Part shown: piece by piece, positions 18,541-27,690 of the stretch | How positions within the stretch are numbered: position 1 is the first letter of the stretch | Layout of the letters: each line of letters opens with the position of its first letter | DNA from: Pseudomonas sp. Teo4 | GTDB lineage: Bacteria; Pseudomonadota; Gammaproteobacteria; Pseudomonadales; Pseudomonadaceae | Reading direction: 5' to 3' | DNA: 64,000 bases | Assembly (NCBI RefSeq): GCF_034387475.1 | Contig: NZ_JAXCIL010000002.1 | Coordinates: 744,001 to 808,000, forward strand | Translations under genes and position numbers: made by a program | The notes under the pieces: generated by a model | What the model saw: only the letters and a program-made list of their open reading frames with translations | The model's database searches: none | Told to the model about the DNA's origin: nothing

Positions 18541-18580
18541 TATTCCATAAACGACTATCTAAATTACATTTAGATATAAA
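18541..18580 (+). promoter_or_regulatory. Candidate activator-dependent promoter of the cystine symporter gene
   Basis: TATTCCA (18541-18547) lies upstream of a perfect dyad ATCTAAAT-TAC-ATTTAGAT (18557-18575), then a strong -10 box TATAAA (18575-18580). At 17-base spacing the -35 position reads CGACTA, so an activator is expected. A TATTCCA element recurs upstream of the organosulfur operon; CysB is the obvious candidate regulator, inferred only. Confidence 0.4.
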
Positions 18581-18663
18581 TTCGTTTGTTTTCAGGCTGT
18601 TAGCATTTCTGTTCGCAATCGCTCACAGAGGCGATGCCTCTTCTGCTTTTTCCTGGAGCTTCA

Positions 18664-20055
18664 ATGAACCTGCCGTTGTCACTCAACCTGCTGGCGTTCC
18701 TGGCCTTGTTGCTGGGCCTGGCGCAAACCCGCCGCACCGACTGGAGCCTGGCCAAGAAGGTCCTGCTGGGCCTGGTGCTGGGCGTAGTGTTCGGCCTGGT
18801 GCTGCATACGCTTTACGGCGCGGGCCATCCAGTGCTCAAGGCCACCATCGGCTGGCTCGACCTGGTCGGCAATGGCTACGTCGGCTTGCTGCAGATGATC
18901 GTCATGCCGCTGATCTTCGCCTCGATCCTCAGCGCCGTGGCGCGCCTGCACAATGCCTCATCGCTCGGTCGCATCAGCGTACTCAGCATCGGCACCCTGC
19001 TGCTGACCACGGCCATTGCCGCGCTGATCGGCATCGCCCTGACCAACCTGTTCGGCCTGAGCGCCGAAGGCCTGGTGGCCGGAGTCCAGGAGAGCGCACG
19101 CCTGCAGGCCATCCACAGCGACTACGCAGGCAAGGTCGCCGACCTCAACATCCCGCAGCTGCTGCTGTCGTTCGTCCCCAGCAACCCGGTGGGCGACCTG
19201 GCCCGAGCCAAACCCACTTCGATCATCAGCGTGGTGATTTTCGCCGTGTTCGTCGGCCTGGCCGCATTGCAGCTGATCAAGGATGACGCCGAGAAGGGGT
19301 CGCGCGCACTATCGGCCATCGACACCCTGCAAGCCTGGGTGATGCGCCTGGTTCGCCTGGTCATGAAACTCACGCCTTATGGCGTGCTGGCACTGATGAC
19401 CAAGGTGGTCGCCAGCTCCAACCTGGACGACATCCTCAAGCTCGGCAGTTTCGTGCTGGTGTCGTACCTTGGCCTGGGCCTGATGTTCGTGGTGCACGGC
19501 GTGATCCTGGCCATCACCGGTGTCAGCCCGCTGCGCTTCTTCCGCAAGGTCTGGCCAGTGCTGACCTTTGCCTTCACCAGCCGCTCCAGCGCCGCCAGCA
19601 TCCCGTTGAACATCGAAGCGCAGACCCGTCGCCTGGGCGTCCCGCAATCGATCGCCAGCTTCAGCGCCTCGTTCGGCGCGACCATCGGCCAGAACGGCTG
19701 CGCCGGCCTGTACCCGGCGATGCTCGCAGTAATGGTCGCGCCAGCGGTGGGCATCGACACCTTCGATCCGCTGTGGATCGCCACCTTGGTTGCCATCGTC
19801 ACCCTGAGTTCGGCGGGCGTTGCAGGCGTCGGCGGTGGCGCGACCTTCGCCGCGCTGATCGTGCTGCCGGCCATGGGCCTGCCAGTGGAGCTGGTGGCGC
19901 TGTTGATCTCGGTAGAGCCGCTGATCGACATGGGCCGCACGGCGCTGAACGTGAATGGCTCGATGACTGCGGGCGTGGTCACCAGCCAGCTGTTGAAAGA
20001 GACCGACAAGGCCGTGCTGGCCGGTGATCAGCATGCCGAGTTGAGCCACACCTAA
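18664..20055 (+). CDS. tcyP: L-cystine:cation symporter, TcyP family
   Basis: Protein of 463 residues of the dicarboxylate/amino acid:cation symporter superfamily, closest in layout to TcyP/YdjN cystine carriers. It is strongly hydrophobic with eight or so helices and conserved segments such as [27 protein letters not shown] and [15 protein letters not shown]. The start is ATG 18664, with GGAG five bases upstream; an earlier in-frame ATG at 18634 has no site. It imports L-cystine as a sulfur source. The upstream region has a promoter-like dyad. Confidence 0.82.
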   Translation: MNLPLSLNLLAFLALLLGLAQTRRTDWSLAKKVLLGLVLGVVFGLVLHTLYGAGHPVLKATIGWLDLVGNGYVGLLQMIVMPLIFASILSAVARLHNASSLGRISVLSIGTLLLTTAIAALIGIALTNLFGLSAEGLVAGVQESARLQAIHSDYAGKVADLNIPQLLLSFVPSNPVGDLARAKPTSIISVVIFAVFVGLAALQLIKDDAEKGSRALSAIDTLQAWVMRLVRLVMKLTPYGVLALMTKVVASSNLDDILKLGSFVLVSYLGLGLMFVVHGVILAITGVSPLRFFRKVWPVLTFAFTSRSSAASIPLNIEAQTRRLGVPQSIASFSASFGATIGQNGCAGLYPAMLAVMVAPAVGIDTFDPLWIATLVAIVTLSSAGVAGVGGGATFAALIVLPAMGLPVELVALLISVEPLIDMGRTALNVNGSMTAGVVTSQLLKETDKAVLAGDQHAELSHT

Positions 20056-20080
20056 GTCTGCCGGGGCTGCTCTGCAGCCC

Positions 20081-20138
20081 AATCGCTGGCAAGCCAGCTC
20101 CCACTCTTGATAGGAGCCGGCTTGTCGGCGATAGGGCC
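20081..20138. repeat. Inverted pair of degenerate REP sequences
   Basis: Left unit has AATCGCTGGCAAGCCAGCTC and right unit TAGGAGCCGGCTTGTCGGCG; each departs from the consensus by compensated or single changes. They lie between the symporter gene and the convergent TonB receptor gene. Confidence 0.75.
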
Positions 20139-20160
20139 ACAAGCCGCACAAGGCACCTGA

Positions 20161-22545
20161 TCAGTAGCTGGCCCGAAGCGTCAGCGTCAGGTTGCGTGGC
20201 TCGCCATAGAAGTTCGACCCCCACGAACTGTCCACCCGATCGTAGTACTTGCGATCGAACAGGTTGTTGGCCGTCAGCGTCGCCGACAAATTACGGTTGA
20301 AGCGGTACCCGACCTGTGCCGTCGCCACGCTGTAACCGCCCTGGACGAAGTCCACATCACGCTTGTAGTAGGTGGCACTGACTGCCCGCACCCCGCCACC
20401 GACACTGAAACCTTCCAGCGGCCCGTCGCTGAATGCATAGCGCGTCCACAGGTTGAAGTTGTGCTTCGGGGTGATGGTGATGCCCTGATAGCTCTCGTCG
20501 CTCATCGACTTGAGCATCGTGAAGGCATAACCGGTGGCGATGCTCCAGTTATCGGTGATGTTTCCGGTCAGTTCGGTCTCCCATCCCTGGCTGCGCACTT
20601 TCGCCTGGGCCTCGTAGTAAGAGGTCTGCGAAACCAGCTGCGCGCGGTTCTCGTCGTAGATGCGAAACACTGCGACGCTGCCGTTCAGGCGGCCGTCGAG
20701 AAAGGACCGCTTGAGCCCCAGCTCGTACTGCTTGCCCTTGCGCGGATCGATAGGCTGGCCAAGGGAGTCCACCTCGGTCTGCGGCTTGAACACACTGGTG
20801 TAGCTGGCATAGGCCGACAACTCAGGTGTCAGCTTGGCTACCAGAGCCGCGTAGGGGATCACCTTGCGGTCGATGTTGGTTTCGGTGTTGGTGAAGTTGT
20901 TGAAAAAAGCGTTGGCATTACGCCCCTCGCTCTCGAACCAGGTAACCCGGCTGCCGACAATCACATCGAGCCAGTCGGTCACGTTGACCTTGCTGCGGGC
21001 GTACAGGCCGTACTGCTTGGATTTCGACCAGTTGCCATTGTCCATGGTGTAGTCGCGCTTGGGGATATCGATGCTGCCCGGGTCGAAGACATTGATGTCG
21101 AAGTACTCGCCACCACCGTAGGTGAAGTCCTTGTCCAGGTGCTGGTACTCCGCGCCGACGGTGAATTCATGCTCGCGGCCGAACGCCTGCACCGGCAAGG
21201 TGACGAAGCTGTCCAGGCCGAGGGTCTTGATATGGGTGTAGTAGGCATAGGCCACGGCGGAGCTGGCACCGGTCGCAGGGTCCACGGCGCCGTCGGTCCA
21301 GGTGAAATTGCGTGTTGGCGTCTCGGCATCGCGGTAACTGAGCGAGGTCTTGAACTGGCCGCCGTTATCCAGGGCATGATCCACTTCCAGGAAACCTTCC
21401 CAGACGCGCTCATCCATCTCGTTCCACTTGGCGTCGACGAAGGTCGAACGGCTGACATCCAGCAGCCTGCCATCGGCATAGGCCGGGAGGCCGAACGCCG
21501 GGGTGGAGTTATTACGCTGGTAAGCGCCGCCGAGCGAGACGGTGGTAGCCGGACTCAGGTCGTACTCCAGGCGGCCATAGACCATGGGGCGTTCGTTCTG
21601 TGCGTAGTCGACGAACGACTGGTTGTTTTCGTAAGCGGTCACGAAGCGCCCGCGCAGGGTGCCTTCGTCGTTGAGCGGCCCGGTGACGTCGATGCTTGAG
21701 TGATAACGGTCCCAGCTGCCCGCCGACAGTTCGCCGCTCAGGCCGAATTGCCCCAGTGCACGCTTGCGCACCAAGTTGATGGTACCGCCGGGTTCACCCG
21801 CGCCCTGATACAGCCCCGACGGCCCACGCAGAACCTCGACCCGGTCGTACATGGCCAGGTCGAAAGCCGTCGCCATATCGCCCTGGCCGGTGAGCTGCGA
21901 CACACCGTCGACTTGCACCTGGTCGACCAGGAAGCCGCGGATGTACACATCGTTGAGGTTGGAGCCCGTGTTGTAGCTCTTGATCGTCGCCCCGGTAACC
22001 TGACGCATGGCGTCCTGCAGGCTGTTCATGTTCTGGTCGTCGAGCCGCTGGCGGGTGACCACGGACACCGACTGTGGAATGTCCTTGAGCTTCTGCTCGC
22101 CTTTACCGATGGTCAGGGCGCCAGTGGTATAGGACTGGCTACCTTCGGTAGTGGCGCCGAGCAATTGGCTGCTGACCGAGGTCGCCCCCAGTTGCAAGGC
22201 CGAATCGGCCTCGCCCTGGTTGCGGTCAAGAGTGACACTGTCGCCGTCTATGTAGGTTGCCCGCAGGCCGGTCCCCTGCAGAAGGCGTGCGAGCGCCTGG
22301 TCCTGTGGATAACTGCCACTCAGGCCCGGCGAGCGCAGTCCCTGAGTGAACTCGCCTGGGACCAGCACCTGAATCCGCGTCACCGAACTGAAGGCCGCCA
22401 GCGCCGAGTCCAGCGACTGCGGCGCGATCTCGAATCGGTAGACCTGCGCCTGAGCTGCTGCGCAGGCCAGATTCGGCGCGACGAGCGCGACGCTGCCCAG
22501 CGATATGGCCAGACCAAGCAGGGTCCGAGTGGCGGTGTTGTTCAT
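20161..22545 (-). CDS. TonB-dependent siderophore receptor with signalling domain
   Basis: Outer-membrane receptor of 794 residues: signal peptide (1-30), an STN signalling domain (about 36-105, FEIAPQSLDSALAAFS), a plug domain (from about 150, IPQSVSVVTRQRL) and a 22-strand barrel ending NLTLTLRASY with an aromatic terminus. The STN domain shows it signals to the FecR-type protein encoded next to it. The siderophore cannot be read from the sequence; hydroxamate-type or heterologous pyoverdine are possible. A gap of 129 bases separates it from fecR. Confidence 0.88.
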   Translation of the reverse strand: MNNTATRTLLGLAISLGSVALVAPNLACAAAQAQVYRFEIAPQSLDSALAAFSSVTRIQVLVPGEFTQGLRSPGLSGSYPQDQALARLLQGTGLRATYIDGDSVTLDRNQGEADSALQLGATSVSSQLLGATTEGSQSYTTGALTIGKGEQKLKDIPQSVSVVTRQRLDDQNMNSLQDAMRQVTGATIKSYNTGSNLNDVYIRGFLVDQVQVDGVSQLTGQGDMATAFDLAMYDRVEVLRGPSGLYQGAGEPGGTINLVRKRALGQFGLSGELSAGSWDRYHSSIDVTGPLNDEGTLRGRFVTAYENNQSFVDYAQNERPMVYGRLEYDLSPATTVSLGGAYQRNNSTPAFGLPAYADGRLLDVSRSTFVDAKWNEMDERVWEGFLEVDHALDNGGQFKTSLSYRDAETPTRNFTWTDGAVDPATGASSAVAYAYYTHIKTLGLDSFVTLPVQAFGREHEFTVGAEYQHLDKDFTYGGGEYFDINVFDPGSIDIPKRDYTMDNGNWSKSKQYGLYARSKVNVTDWLDVIVGSRVTWFESEGRNANAFFNNFTNTETNIDRKVIPYAALVAKLTPELSAYASYTSVFKPQTEVDSLGQPIDPRKGKQYELGLKRSFLDGRLNGSVAVFRIYDENRAQLVSQTSYYEAQAKVRSQGWETELTGNITDNWSIATGYAFTMLKSMSDESYQGITITPKHNFNLWTRYAFSDGPLEGFSVGGGVRAVSATYYKRDVDFVQGGYSVATAQVGYRFNRNLSATLTANNLFDRKYYDRVDSSWGSNFYGEPRNLTLTLRASY

Positions 22546-22674
22546 CAGTGAAGCTCCCCGAATTCATCCAAGTCATGGAACTGCGCAGCACTGTCTGAGA
22601 GTGCTTATTATTTGCGCCTACCATTTCAAGGACGTCGCTTCACGGAAAAACCCTGAACATTTCTGAAAAAATTC

Positions 22675-23643
22675 TCAGCGCTCGCGCAATACCCGCAGAT
22701 AAGGCGTGTACTGCTCGGCACGCAGGCTGAGTGTATGGGTCAATGCCTTGAGCACGGCATCTGGCTTGTCGATCTCGAACACCCCGGAAACCTTGCGCTG
22801 ACGCAACTGCTCGCCGAAGACCAGGGTCTGACCTGACCAGTAGCGGTTCAACTGCGCCACCACCTCGCCCAGCGGTCGCTGGCTGAACACCAGCTGTCGC
22901 TGACGCCAGGCAAAGCCGCTGTTCAGGTCGAAGCTGTGGACCACACCCAGAGCCCCCGCACCGTACTCCACCGCCAGCCCCGGCTCGAGATACACGCTCG
23001 GGCCTTCACCGGCGCGTACTTCGACCTTGCCCTGGGCAACCTGCACGCGGGTCTGGTCGTCGTCGTGGGTCACACTGAAGCGCGTACCGACCACCCGAAC
23101 CCATCCCTCGCCGGCACGCACCACGAACGGCCTTTCGGGGTCACGGGTCACTTCGAACCAGGCCTCGCCGCGAAGCAATCGAACCCTGCGCTCGCCTGGC
23201 TCCAAGGCCACCTGCACAGCGCTGTCGGTGTTCAACTGCAGTAAGGAACCATCGTCGAGCCTGATACTGCGCGATTCGCCCGTGGCAGTGGCATAGTCGG
23301 CACGCCACCGTTCAGGCCAAGGCGTTTGCGCAATCAGTAGCCCAAGCAGCAGCATCGCCGCCACCGCCCAGGGCCAGCGCCGTCGCTCAGCACCTCGCCA
23401 GGCCTGGCGTTGCTGCTGGCGAACCTGCCGGGCAGGCTCACGCAGCGCCCCAAGCAGCGCAATCACCTCATCCCAGGCCTGCGCCTGCTCCGGCCCCAAG
23501 GCCTGCCACTGGATGAACGCTAGCCGTTCCTCGGCCGTCACGTCCTCAGCCTGCAAACGGTAATACCAGGCCGTAGCCTGCTCGAACAGCGCTTCGCCTT
23601 GGTCGGCGTCAACGTTATGCGGATTCATGGGGTCGAAACTCAT
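22675..23643 (-). CDS. FecR-type anti-sigma regulator
   Basis: Protein of 322 residues: a cytoplasmic N-terminal anti-sigma region (FEQATAWYYRLQ...), one transmembrane helix near residue 100 (WAVAAMLLLGLLI) and a periplasmic FecR domain (RSIRLDDGSLLQLNTDS...GEAWFEV). It relays receptor occupancy to the sigma factor. Its ATG overlaps the sigma gene stop in an ATGA, so the two are translationally coupled. Confidence 0.9.
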   Translation of the reverse strand: MSFDPMNPHNVDADQGEALFEQATAWYYRLQAEDVTAEERLAFIQWQALGPEQAQAWDEVIALLGALREPARQVRQQQRQAWRGAERRRWPWAVAAMLLLGLLIAQTPWPERWRADYATATGESRSIRLDDGSLLQLNTDSAVQVALEPGERRVRLLRGEAWFEVTRDPERPFVVRAGEGWVRVVGTRFSVTHDDDQTRVQVAQGKVEVRAGEGPSVYLEPGLAVEYGAGALGVVHSFDLNSGFAWRQRQLVFSQRPLGEVVAQLNRYWSGQTLVFGEQLRQRKVSGVFEIDKPDAVLKALTHTLSLRAEQYTPYLRVLRER

Positions 23644-24173
23644 GGGCGTGATGTCCCGTTCTTGCCCGCCAACCGCGCCTTGATGAAGCCTCGGCAGTCG
23701 AGCAACGCCCGCCGCAGCTGGTACTCGACGCTACGCGGGGTGACATTCATGCGTTCGCCAATCTCGCGGTAGGTGCAGCCATCAACATGGTAAAGCAGAA
23801 AAATGTGCCGAGTCGCTTCTGGCAAAGCCTGAATTGCCGCCTGCATCAAGGCCTGCTCCTGCTGCTCGGCCAGCTGTTGCTCGGCCCCCGGCGCATCGCT
23901 GGCCAGCTCATCGCTGGGCTCACCGCCGTCCAGGCGTTCAGAGCGGATCGCCTGGCGCTGATGATCCCGGACCAGGTTGCTGGCGATGGTAAACAGGAAG
24001 GCCGGCAAGTTGTCGATCTTCTTGTCCGCAGGCAACCGCGCCAGACGCAGGAACGACTCCTGGGTCAGGTCGGCGGCTACCTGGGCATTGCCGGTGCGAC
24101 GGGCGACGAAGGCCTCGAGCGCCTTTTTATGCTCCGTGAACAGACGGGCGATCTGCTTGTTCCATGAAGACAC
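23640..24173 (-). CDS. FecI-type ECF sigma factor
   Basis: Protein of 177 residues with region 2 (LTQESFLRLARLP...NLPAFLFTIASNLVRDH) and region 4 (LPEATRHIFLLYHVDGCTYREIGERM). It should direct transcription of the adjacent receptor gene when the ferri-siderophore is bound. Together with fecR and the receptor it forms a complete cell-surface signalling unit. A possible Fur-type element lies just upstream. Confidence 0.9.
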   Translation of the reverse strand: MSSWNKQIARLFTEHKKALEAFVARRTGNAQVAADLTQESFLRLARLPADKKIDNLPAFLFTIASNLVRDHQRQAIRSERLDGGEPSDELASDAPGAEQQLAEQQEQALMQAAIQALPEATRHIFLLYHVDGCTYREIGERMNVTPRSVEYQLRRALLDCRGFIKARLAGKNGTSRP

Positions 24174-24214
24174 GATGCAACCTGCTCGGGTGTCGAGAGG
24201 AGCGAACGCTAGCA

Positions 24215-24233
24215 GAGAATGAGAGGAATTCGC
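24215..24233 (-). promoter_or_regulatory. Weak Fur-box-like element upstream of fecI
   Basis: GAGAATGAGAGGAATTCGC partly matches the Fur repeat GATAATGATAATCATTATC and lies 42 bases upstream of the sigma factor start, where iron repression would be expected. The match is imperfect. Confidence 0.3.
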
Positions 24234-24263
24234 AATTATTGGACCGATTTACCGCCCTGCCCC

Positions 24264-24782
24264 TCAAGCCTTGTCCCACACCTCGAAGTGGTACGCGGGC
24301 CCCTGGCCCTCGGCGGGTTGCGGGTCAGTCGAGTGCAGCGCCCACTGCGCCCTGTCGAACTCAGGGAACCAGGCATCCCCTTCCGGAGACAACTCCACGC
24401 GGGTCAGGTACATCCGGCTCACAAGCCCCTTCTCCAGCGCCTGCCCGTACAGTTGCGCCCCGCCGATCAACATCAGCTCATCGACACCCTGCTCGCGCGC
24501 CCATTGCTCAGCACGCTCCAAGGCTGCTTCCAGCGAAGCGAACACCTCGGCCCCGGCCAGTTGCAGGCCCGGTTGGCGGCTGACAACGATGTTCAAACGC
24601 CCCGGCAGCGGTCGCCCCAGAGAATCCCAGGTCTTGCGCCCCATGATGATCGGCTTGCCCAGGGTGGTGGCCTTGAAATATTTGAAATCCCCCGGCAAAT
24701 GCCAGGGCATGGAATTGTCGATGCCGATTACGCGGTTCTCGGCGAGCGCCGCAATCAGGCTGAGGGGGAGTGAGGTAGTCAT
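24264..24782 (-). CDS. folA: Dihydrofolate reductase
   Basis: Protein of 172 residues. LIAALAENRVIGIDNSMPWHLPGDFKYFK contains the folate-binding Trp and the Asp of the active site, and IIMGRKTWDSLGRPLPGR is the NADPH-site signature. It regenerates tetrahydrofolate for thymidylate synthase (thyA is 11 kb away). The start is ATG 24782; longer in-frame extension would run into the divergent neighbour gene. Confidence 0.95.
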   Translation of the reverse strand: MTTSLPLSLIAALAENRVIGIDNSMPWHLPGDFKYFKATTLGKPIIMGRKTWDSLGRPLPGRLNIVVSRQPGLQLAGAEVFASLEAALERAEQWAREQGVDELMLIGGAQLYGQALEKGLVSRMYLTRVELSPEGDAWFPEFDRAQWALHSTDPQPAEGQGPAYHFEVWDKA

Positions 24783-24848
24783 ACCGGCGAGGATAGCAAA
24801 CCCGCCGTGGGTTATGCTTCTGCCCTGAACCGTGCAATGGAAGACCTC

Positions 24849-26228
24849 GTGACTGGACCGACTGAACTCGACAAGCGCTGGCTCACCGAAGCGGTGCGCC
24901 TGCGCGAGGAACACGCCGGCCCCCTGGAGGACCAGGAAGCCAACCGCCATGCGCGCCAGCAAGGCGGCGACCTGGCGACACGCATCGAGCGCCGTGCGCT
25001 GTGCCTGGCCGAGCGCGATGGCATGACCCTCGCGCTGCGACACTGGAAGCAAGGCGCCCGTCTGGCACTATTGGCATTGCTGCTGATGGCCGTTCTCAGC
25101 GGCGCAGGCCTGGCACTTGCAGCCCTCGGCGACGGCCAGCGAGCGGTCAACGTGTTCTGGGCCCTGGGCAGCTTGCTCGGGCTGAACCTGCTGATGCTGC
25201 TTGGCTGGGCCGTGGGCTTTGCCCTGAGCGGCGAACAGGGCGCCAGCCTCGGCCGACTGTGGCTCTGGCTAAGTGAACGATTCGCCCGTGATGCCAAGGC
25301 CGCGCATCTGGCCCCCGCCCTGTTGGTGCTGTTGCAGCGCCAACGCCTGAACCGCTGGCTGCTCGGCCTGCTGGTGCATGGCCTGTGGCTGCTGGCGATG
25401 CTCTGCGCGCTGGGCATGCTGCTGGCCCTGCTCGCCACCCGGCGCTATGGCTTCGTCTGGGAAACCACCTTGCTGGCCGCTGAACCGTTCATCCACCTGA
25501 CCCAGGCACTTGGCGCCCTACCCTCGCTACTTGGCTTCGCCACGCCCGACGAGTCCATGATTCGCGCCAGCGGCGACACGCTACCCGCCCTGGACATTGC
25601 CCGACAGGCGTGGGCCAGCTGGTTGCTTGGCGTGGTGCTGGTCTACGGCCTGCTCCCTCGCCTGTTGTTGGCGGGACTTTGCCTGTGGCGCTGGCGCCAA
25701 GGCCGCAACCGCCTGGCCTTGGACCTGAGCTTGCCGGGCTATGCCCACCTGCGTGACGCGCTGATGCCGCGCAGCGAGCGCATTGGCGTACAGGACGCCG
25801 CCCCAGACGCACTGCCTCGGTTCGAAGCCGGCCAATTGGAGAGCGGCAGCAGTGGCGCCTTGCTGGTTGGTTTGGAGCTGGACGACCAACGCCCCTGGCC
25901 GCCCGCCTTGCCCAAGGCGGTCACCGATGCCGGCGTGCTCGACAGCCGTGAGTCACGCAACCGTCTGCTCGAGCAATTGAGCCGCTTCCCCCCGGCGCGC
26001 CTGGCCATCGCTTGCGACCCGCGCCGCTCGCCCGACCGCGGCAGCCTTGCCCTGCTTGCCGAGCTGGCGCGCAATGCCGGTGCCACCCGCATATGGCTGC
26101 TGCAGGCAGCACCGGGTGAAGCCCTGGATGCCGAACGCCTGGGCGACTGGCATGACGCCCTGGACCGCCTGGGCCTGCCACATGCCGACACTTCGCCCCT
26201 GACCTGGCTGGAGCATGGCCATGACTGA
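24849..26228 (+). CDS. DUF2868 membrane protein of unknown function
   Basis: About 459 residues. The N-terminal RWLTEAVRLREEHAGPLED is characteristic of DUF2868 proteins; two hydrophobic helix pairs follow (ALLALLLMAVLSGAGLAL...LLGLNLLMLLGWAVGFAL, and LLGLLVHGLWLLAMLCALGMLLALLA), then a further one (WASWLLGVVLVYGLLPRLLLAGL), then a soluble C-terminal domain of about 150 residues. The function is not known. It overlaps the DUF3482 GTPase gene by eight bases, so the two proteins probably work together at the inner membrane. GTG 24849 has GGAAG five bases upstream; ATG 24837 is an alternative without a ribosome site. Confidence 0.72.
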   Translation: MTGPTELDKRWLTEAVRLREEHAGPLEDQEANRHARQQGGDLATRIERRALCLAERDGMTLALRHWKQGARLALLALLLMAVLSGAGLALAALGDGQRAVNVFWALGSLLGLNLLMLLGWAVGFALSGEQGASLGRLWLWLSERFARDAKAAHLAPALLVLLQRQRLNRWLLGLLVHGLWLLAMLCALGMLLALLATRRYGFVWETTLLAAEPFIHLTQALGALPSLLGFATPDESMIRASGDTLPALDIARQAWASWLLGVVLVYGLLPRLLLAGLCLWRWRQGRNRLALDLSLPGYAHLRDALMPRSERIGVQDAAPDALPRFEAGQLESGSSGALLVGLELDDQRPWPPALPKAVTDAGVLDSRESRNRLLEQLSRFPPARLAIACDPRRSPDRGSLALLAELARNAGATRIWLLQAAPGEALDAERLGDWHDALDRLGLPHADTSPLTWLEHGHD

Positions 26229-27585
26229 GCCACTGAAACTGGCCGTGGTCGGCCACACCAATGTGGGCAAGACCTCGCTGCTGCGCACCCTGACCCGTGA
26301 CGTCGGCTTCGGCGAGGTCTCCCATCGTCCGAGCACCACCCGTCACGTTGAAGGCGCGCGCCTGTCCGTGGATGGCCAGCCGCTGCTGGAGCTTTACGAT
26401 ACCCCAGGTCTTGAAGATGCCATCGCCCTGCTCGATTACCTGGAACGTCTGGAGCGCCCCGGCGAGCGCCTGGACGGCCCAGCCCGCCTTGAACGTTTTC
26501 TTCAAGGCAGCGAGGCACGCCAGCGCTTCGAGCAGGAGGCCAAGGTGCTGCGTCAGTTACTGGCCAGCAATGCCGGCCTGTACGTGATCGACGCCCGCGA
26601 GCCGGTGCTGGCCAAGTATCGCGATGAACTGGAAGTGCTGGCAGGCTGCGGCAAGCCGTTATTGCCGGTGCTCAACTTCGTCGCCAGCAGCCAACACCGT
26701 GAGCCGGAATGGCGTGAAGCCTTGGCCCGTCTTGGCTTGCACGCACTGGTGCGGTTCGACAGCGTGGCGCCGCCGGAAGATGGCGAACGCCGCCTGTACG
26801 AGAGCCTGGCGCTGCTGCTGGAAGACGCCCGCCCCGCCCTGCAACGGCTGATTGACGACCAGCAAGCCCAGCGCCTGGCCCGTCGACAAAGCGGCAAGCG
26901 TCTGATCGCCGAACTGCTGCTCGATTGTGCTGCCTGCCGACGTAGCGTCGAAGCCGAGCCCGCCGCCGAAGCCAAGGCCATCGAGGCGCTGCGTCAGGAG
27001 GTACGCCAGCGCGAGCAGCGCTGCGTGGAGTCGCTGCTCAAGCTGTACGCCTTCCGCCGCGAGGACGCCCATGCCGGCGAACTGCCGCTGCTGGATGGCC
27101 GTTGGGGGGATGACCTGTTCAACCCGGAAACGCTGAAGCTTCTAGGTGTGCGCCTAGGCAGTGGCGTTGCCGCTGGTGCAGCGGCAGGTGCCGGCGTCGA
27201 TTTGCTGGTGGGCGGGCTGACCCTGGGTGCAGCCGCACTGGCCGGTGCGATTGCAGGAGGTGCCTTGCAAACGGCACGCAACTACGGCTCACGGTTGATG
27301 GGCAAACTCAAAGGCCAGCGCGAGCTGACCGTGGATGACACGGTGCTGCGCCTGCTTGCCTTGCGCCAGCAACAATTGATGGTGGCGTTGGATAATCGCG
27401 GGCATGCCGCGCAGGACAGCATCCGCTTGGGTGAATTGGACGAAAAGGCCTGGCGTGAGGGCAAGCTGCCCGAGGCGTTGAGCAAAGCGCGGGCGCATCC
27501 GCAATGGTCGACGCTCAACCCTGGGGCACGGGTAAATCAGGCGGAGCGGCAGGAGCAGCTGGAGGCGCTGGTTTCACAGATCTGA
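26221..27585 (+). CDS. DUF3482 family membrane-associated GTPase
   Basis: Protein of 454 residues. P-loop GHTNVGKTSLLRTL near residue 13, switch II DTPG, then LPVLNFVAS where NKxD is expected, so the guanine-specificity motif is not canonical. The middle is helical and charged. Near the C-terminus a glycine/alanine-rich hydrophobic stretch (GVAAGAAAGAGVDLLVGGLT...) could insert in a membrane. ATG 26221 has GGAG seven bases upstream; ATG 26215 is six bases earlier. The pairing with DUF2868 is the main clue to function, which is unknown. Confidence 0.8.
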   Translation: MTEPLKLAVVGHTNVGKTSLLRTLTRDVGFGEVSHRPSTTRHVEGARLSVDGQPLLELYDTPGLEDAIALLDYLERLERPGERLDGPARLERFLQGSEARQRFEQEAKVLRQLLASNAGLYVIDAREPVLAKYRDELEVLAGCGKPLLPVLNFVASSQHREPEWREALARLGLHALVRFDSVAPPEDGERRLYESLALLLEDARPALQRLIDDQQAQRLARRQSGKRLIAELLLDCAACRRSVEAEPAAEAKAIEALRQEVRQREQRCVESLLKLYAFRREDAHAGELPLLDGRWGDDLFNPETLKLLGVRLGSGVAAGAAAGAGVDLLVGGLTLGAAALAGAIAGGALQTARNYGSRLMGKLKGQRELTVDDTVLRLLALRQQQLMVALDNRGHAAQDSIRLGELDEKAWREGKLPEALSKARAHPQWSTLNPGARVNQAERQEQLEALVSQI

Positions 27586-27589
27586 ATTG

Positions 27590-27671
27590 GCCTCATCGCC
27601 GGCAAGCCAGCTCCCACAGGTATTGAAGGTTGAACCTACCCTGTGGGAGCCGGCTTGCCGGCGATGAGGCC
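27590..27671. repeat. Inverted pair of REP sequences, GCCGGCTTGCCGGC class
   Basis: GGCCTCATCGCCGGCAAGCC (left; its core has one change, GGCAAGCCAGC) and GCCGGCTTGCCGGCGATGAG (right) lie between the convergent GTPase and HD oxygenase genes. Confidence 0.87.
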
Positions 27672-27690
27672 AGTACAAACAATCAACTTC

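Noticed and set aside
24807..25052. Upstream in-frame extension of folA into the DUF2868 region
   Set aside because: The extension overlaps the divergent gene, is not conserved in DHFR, and the ATG at 24782 gives the normal length.
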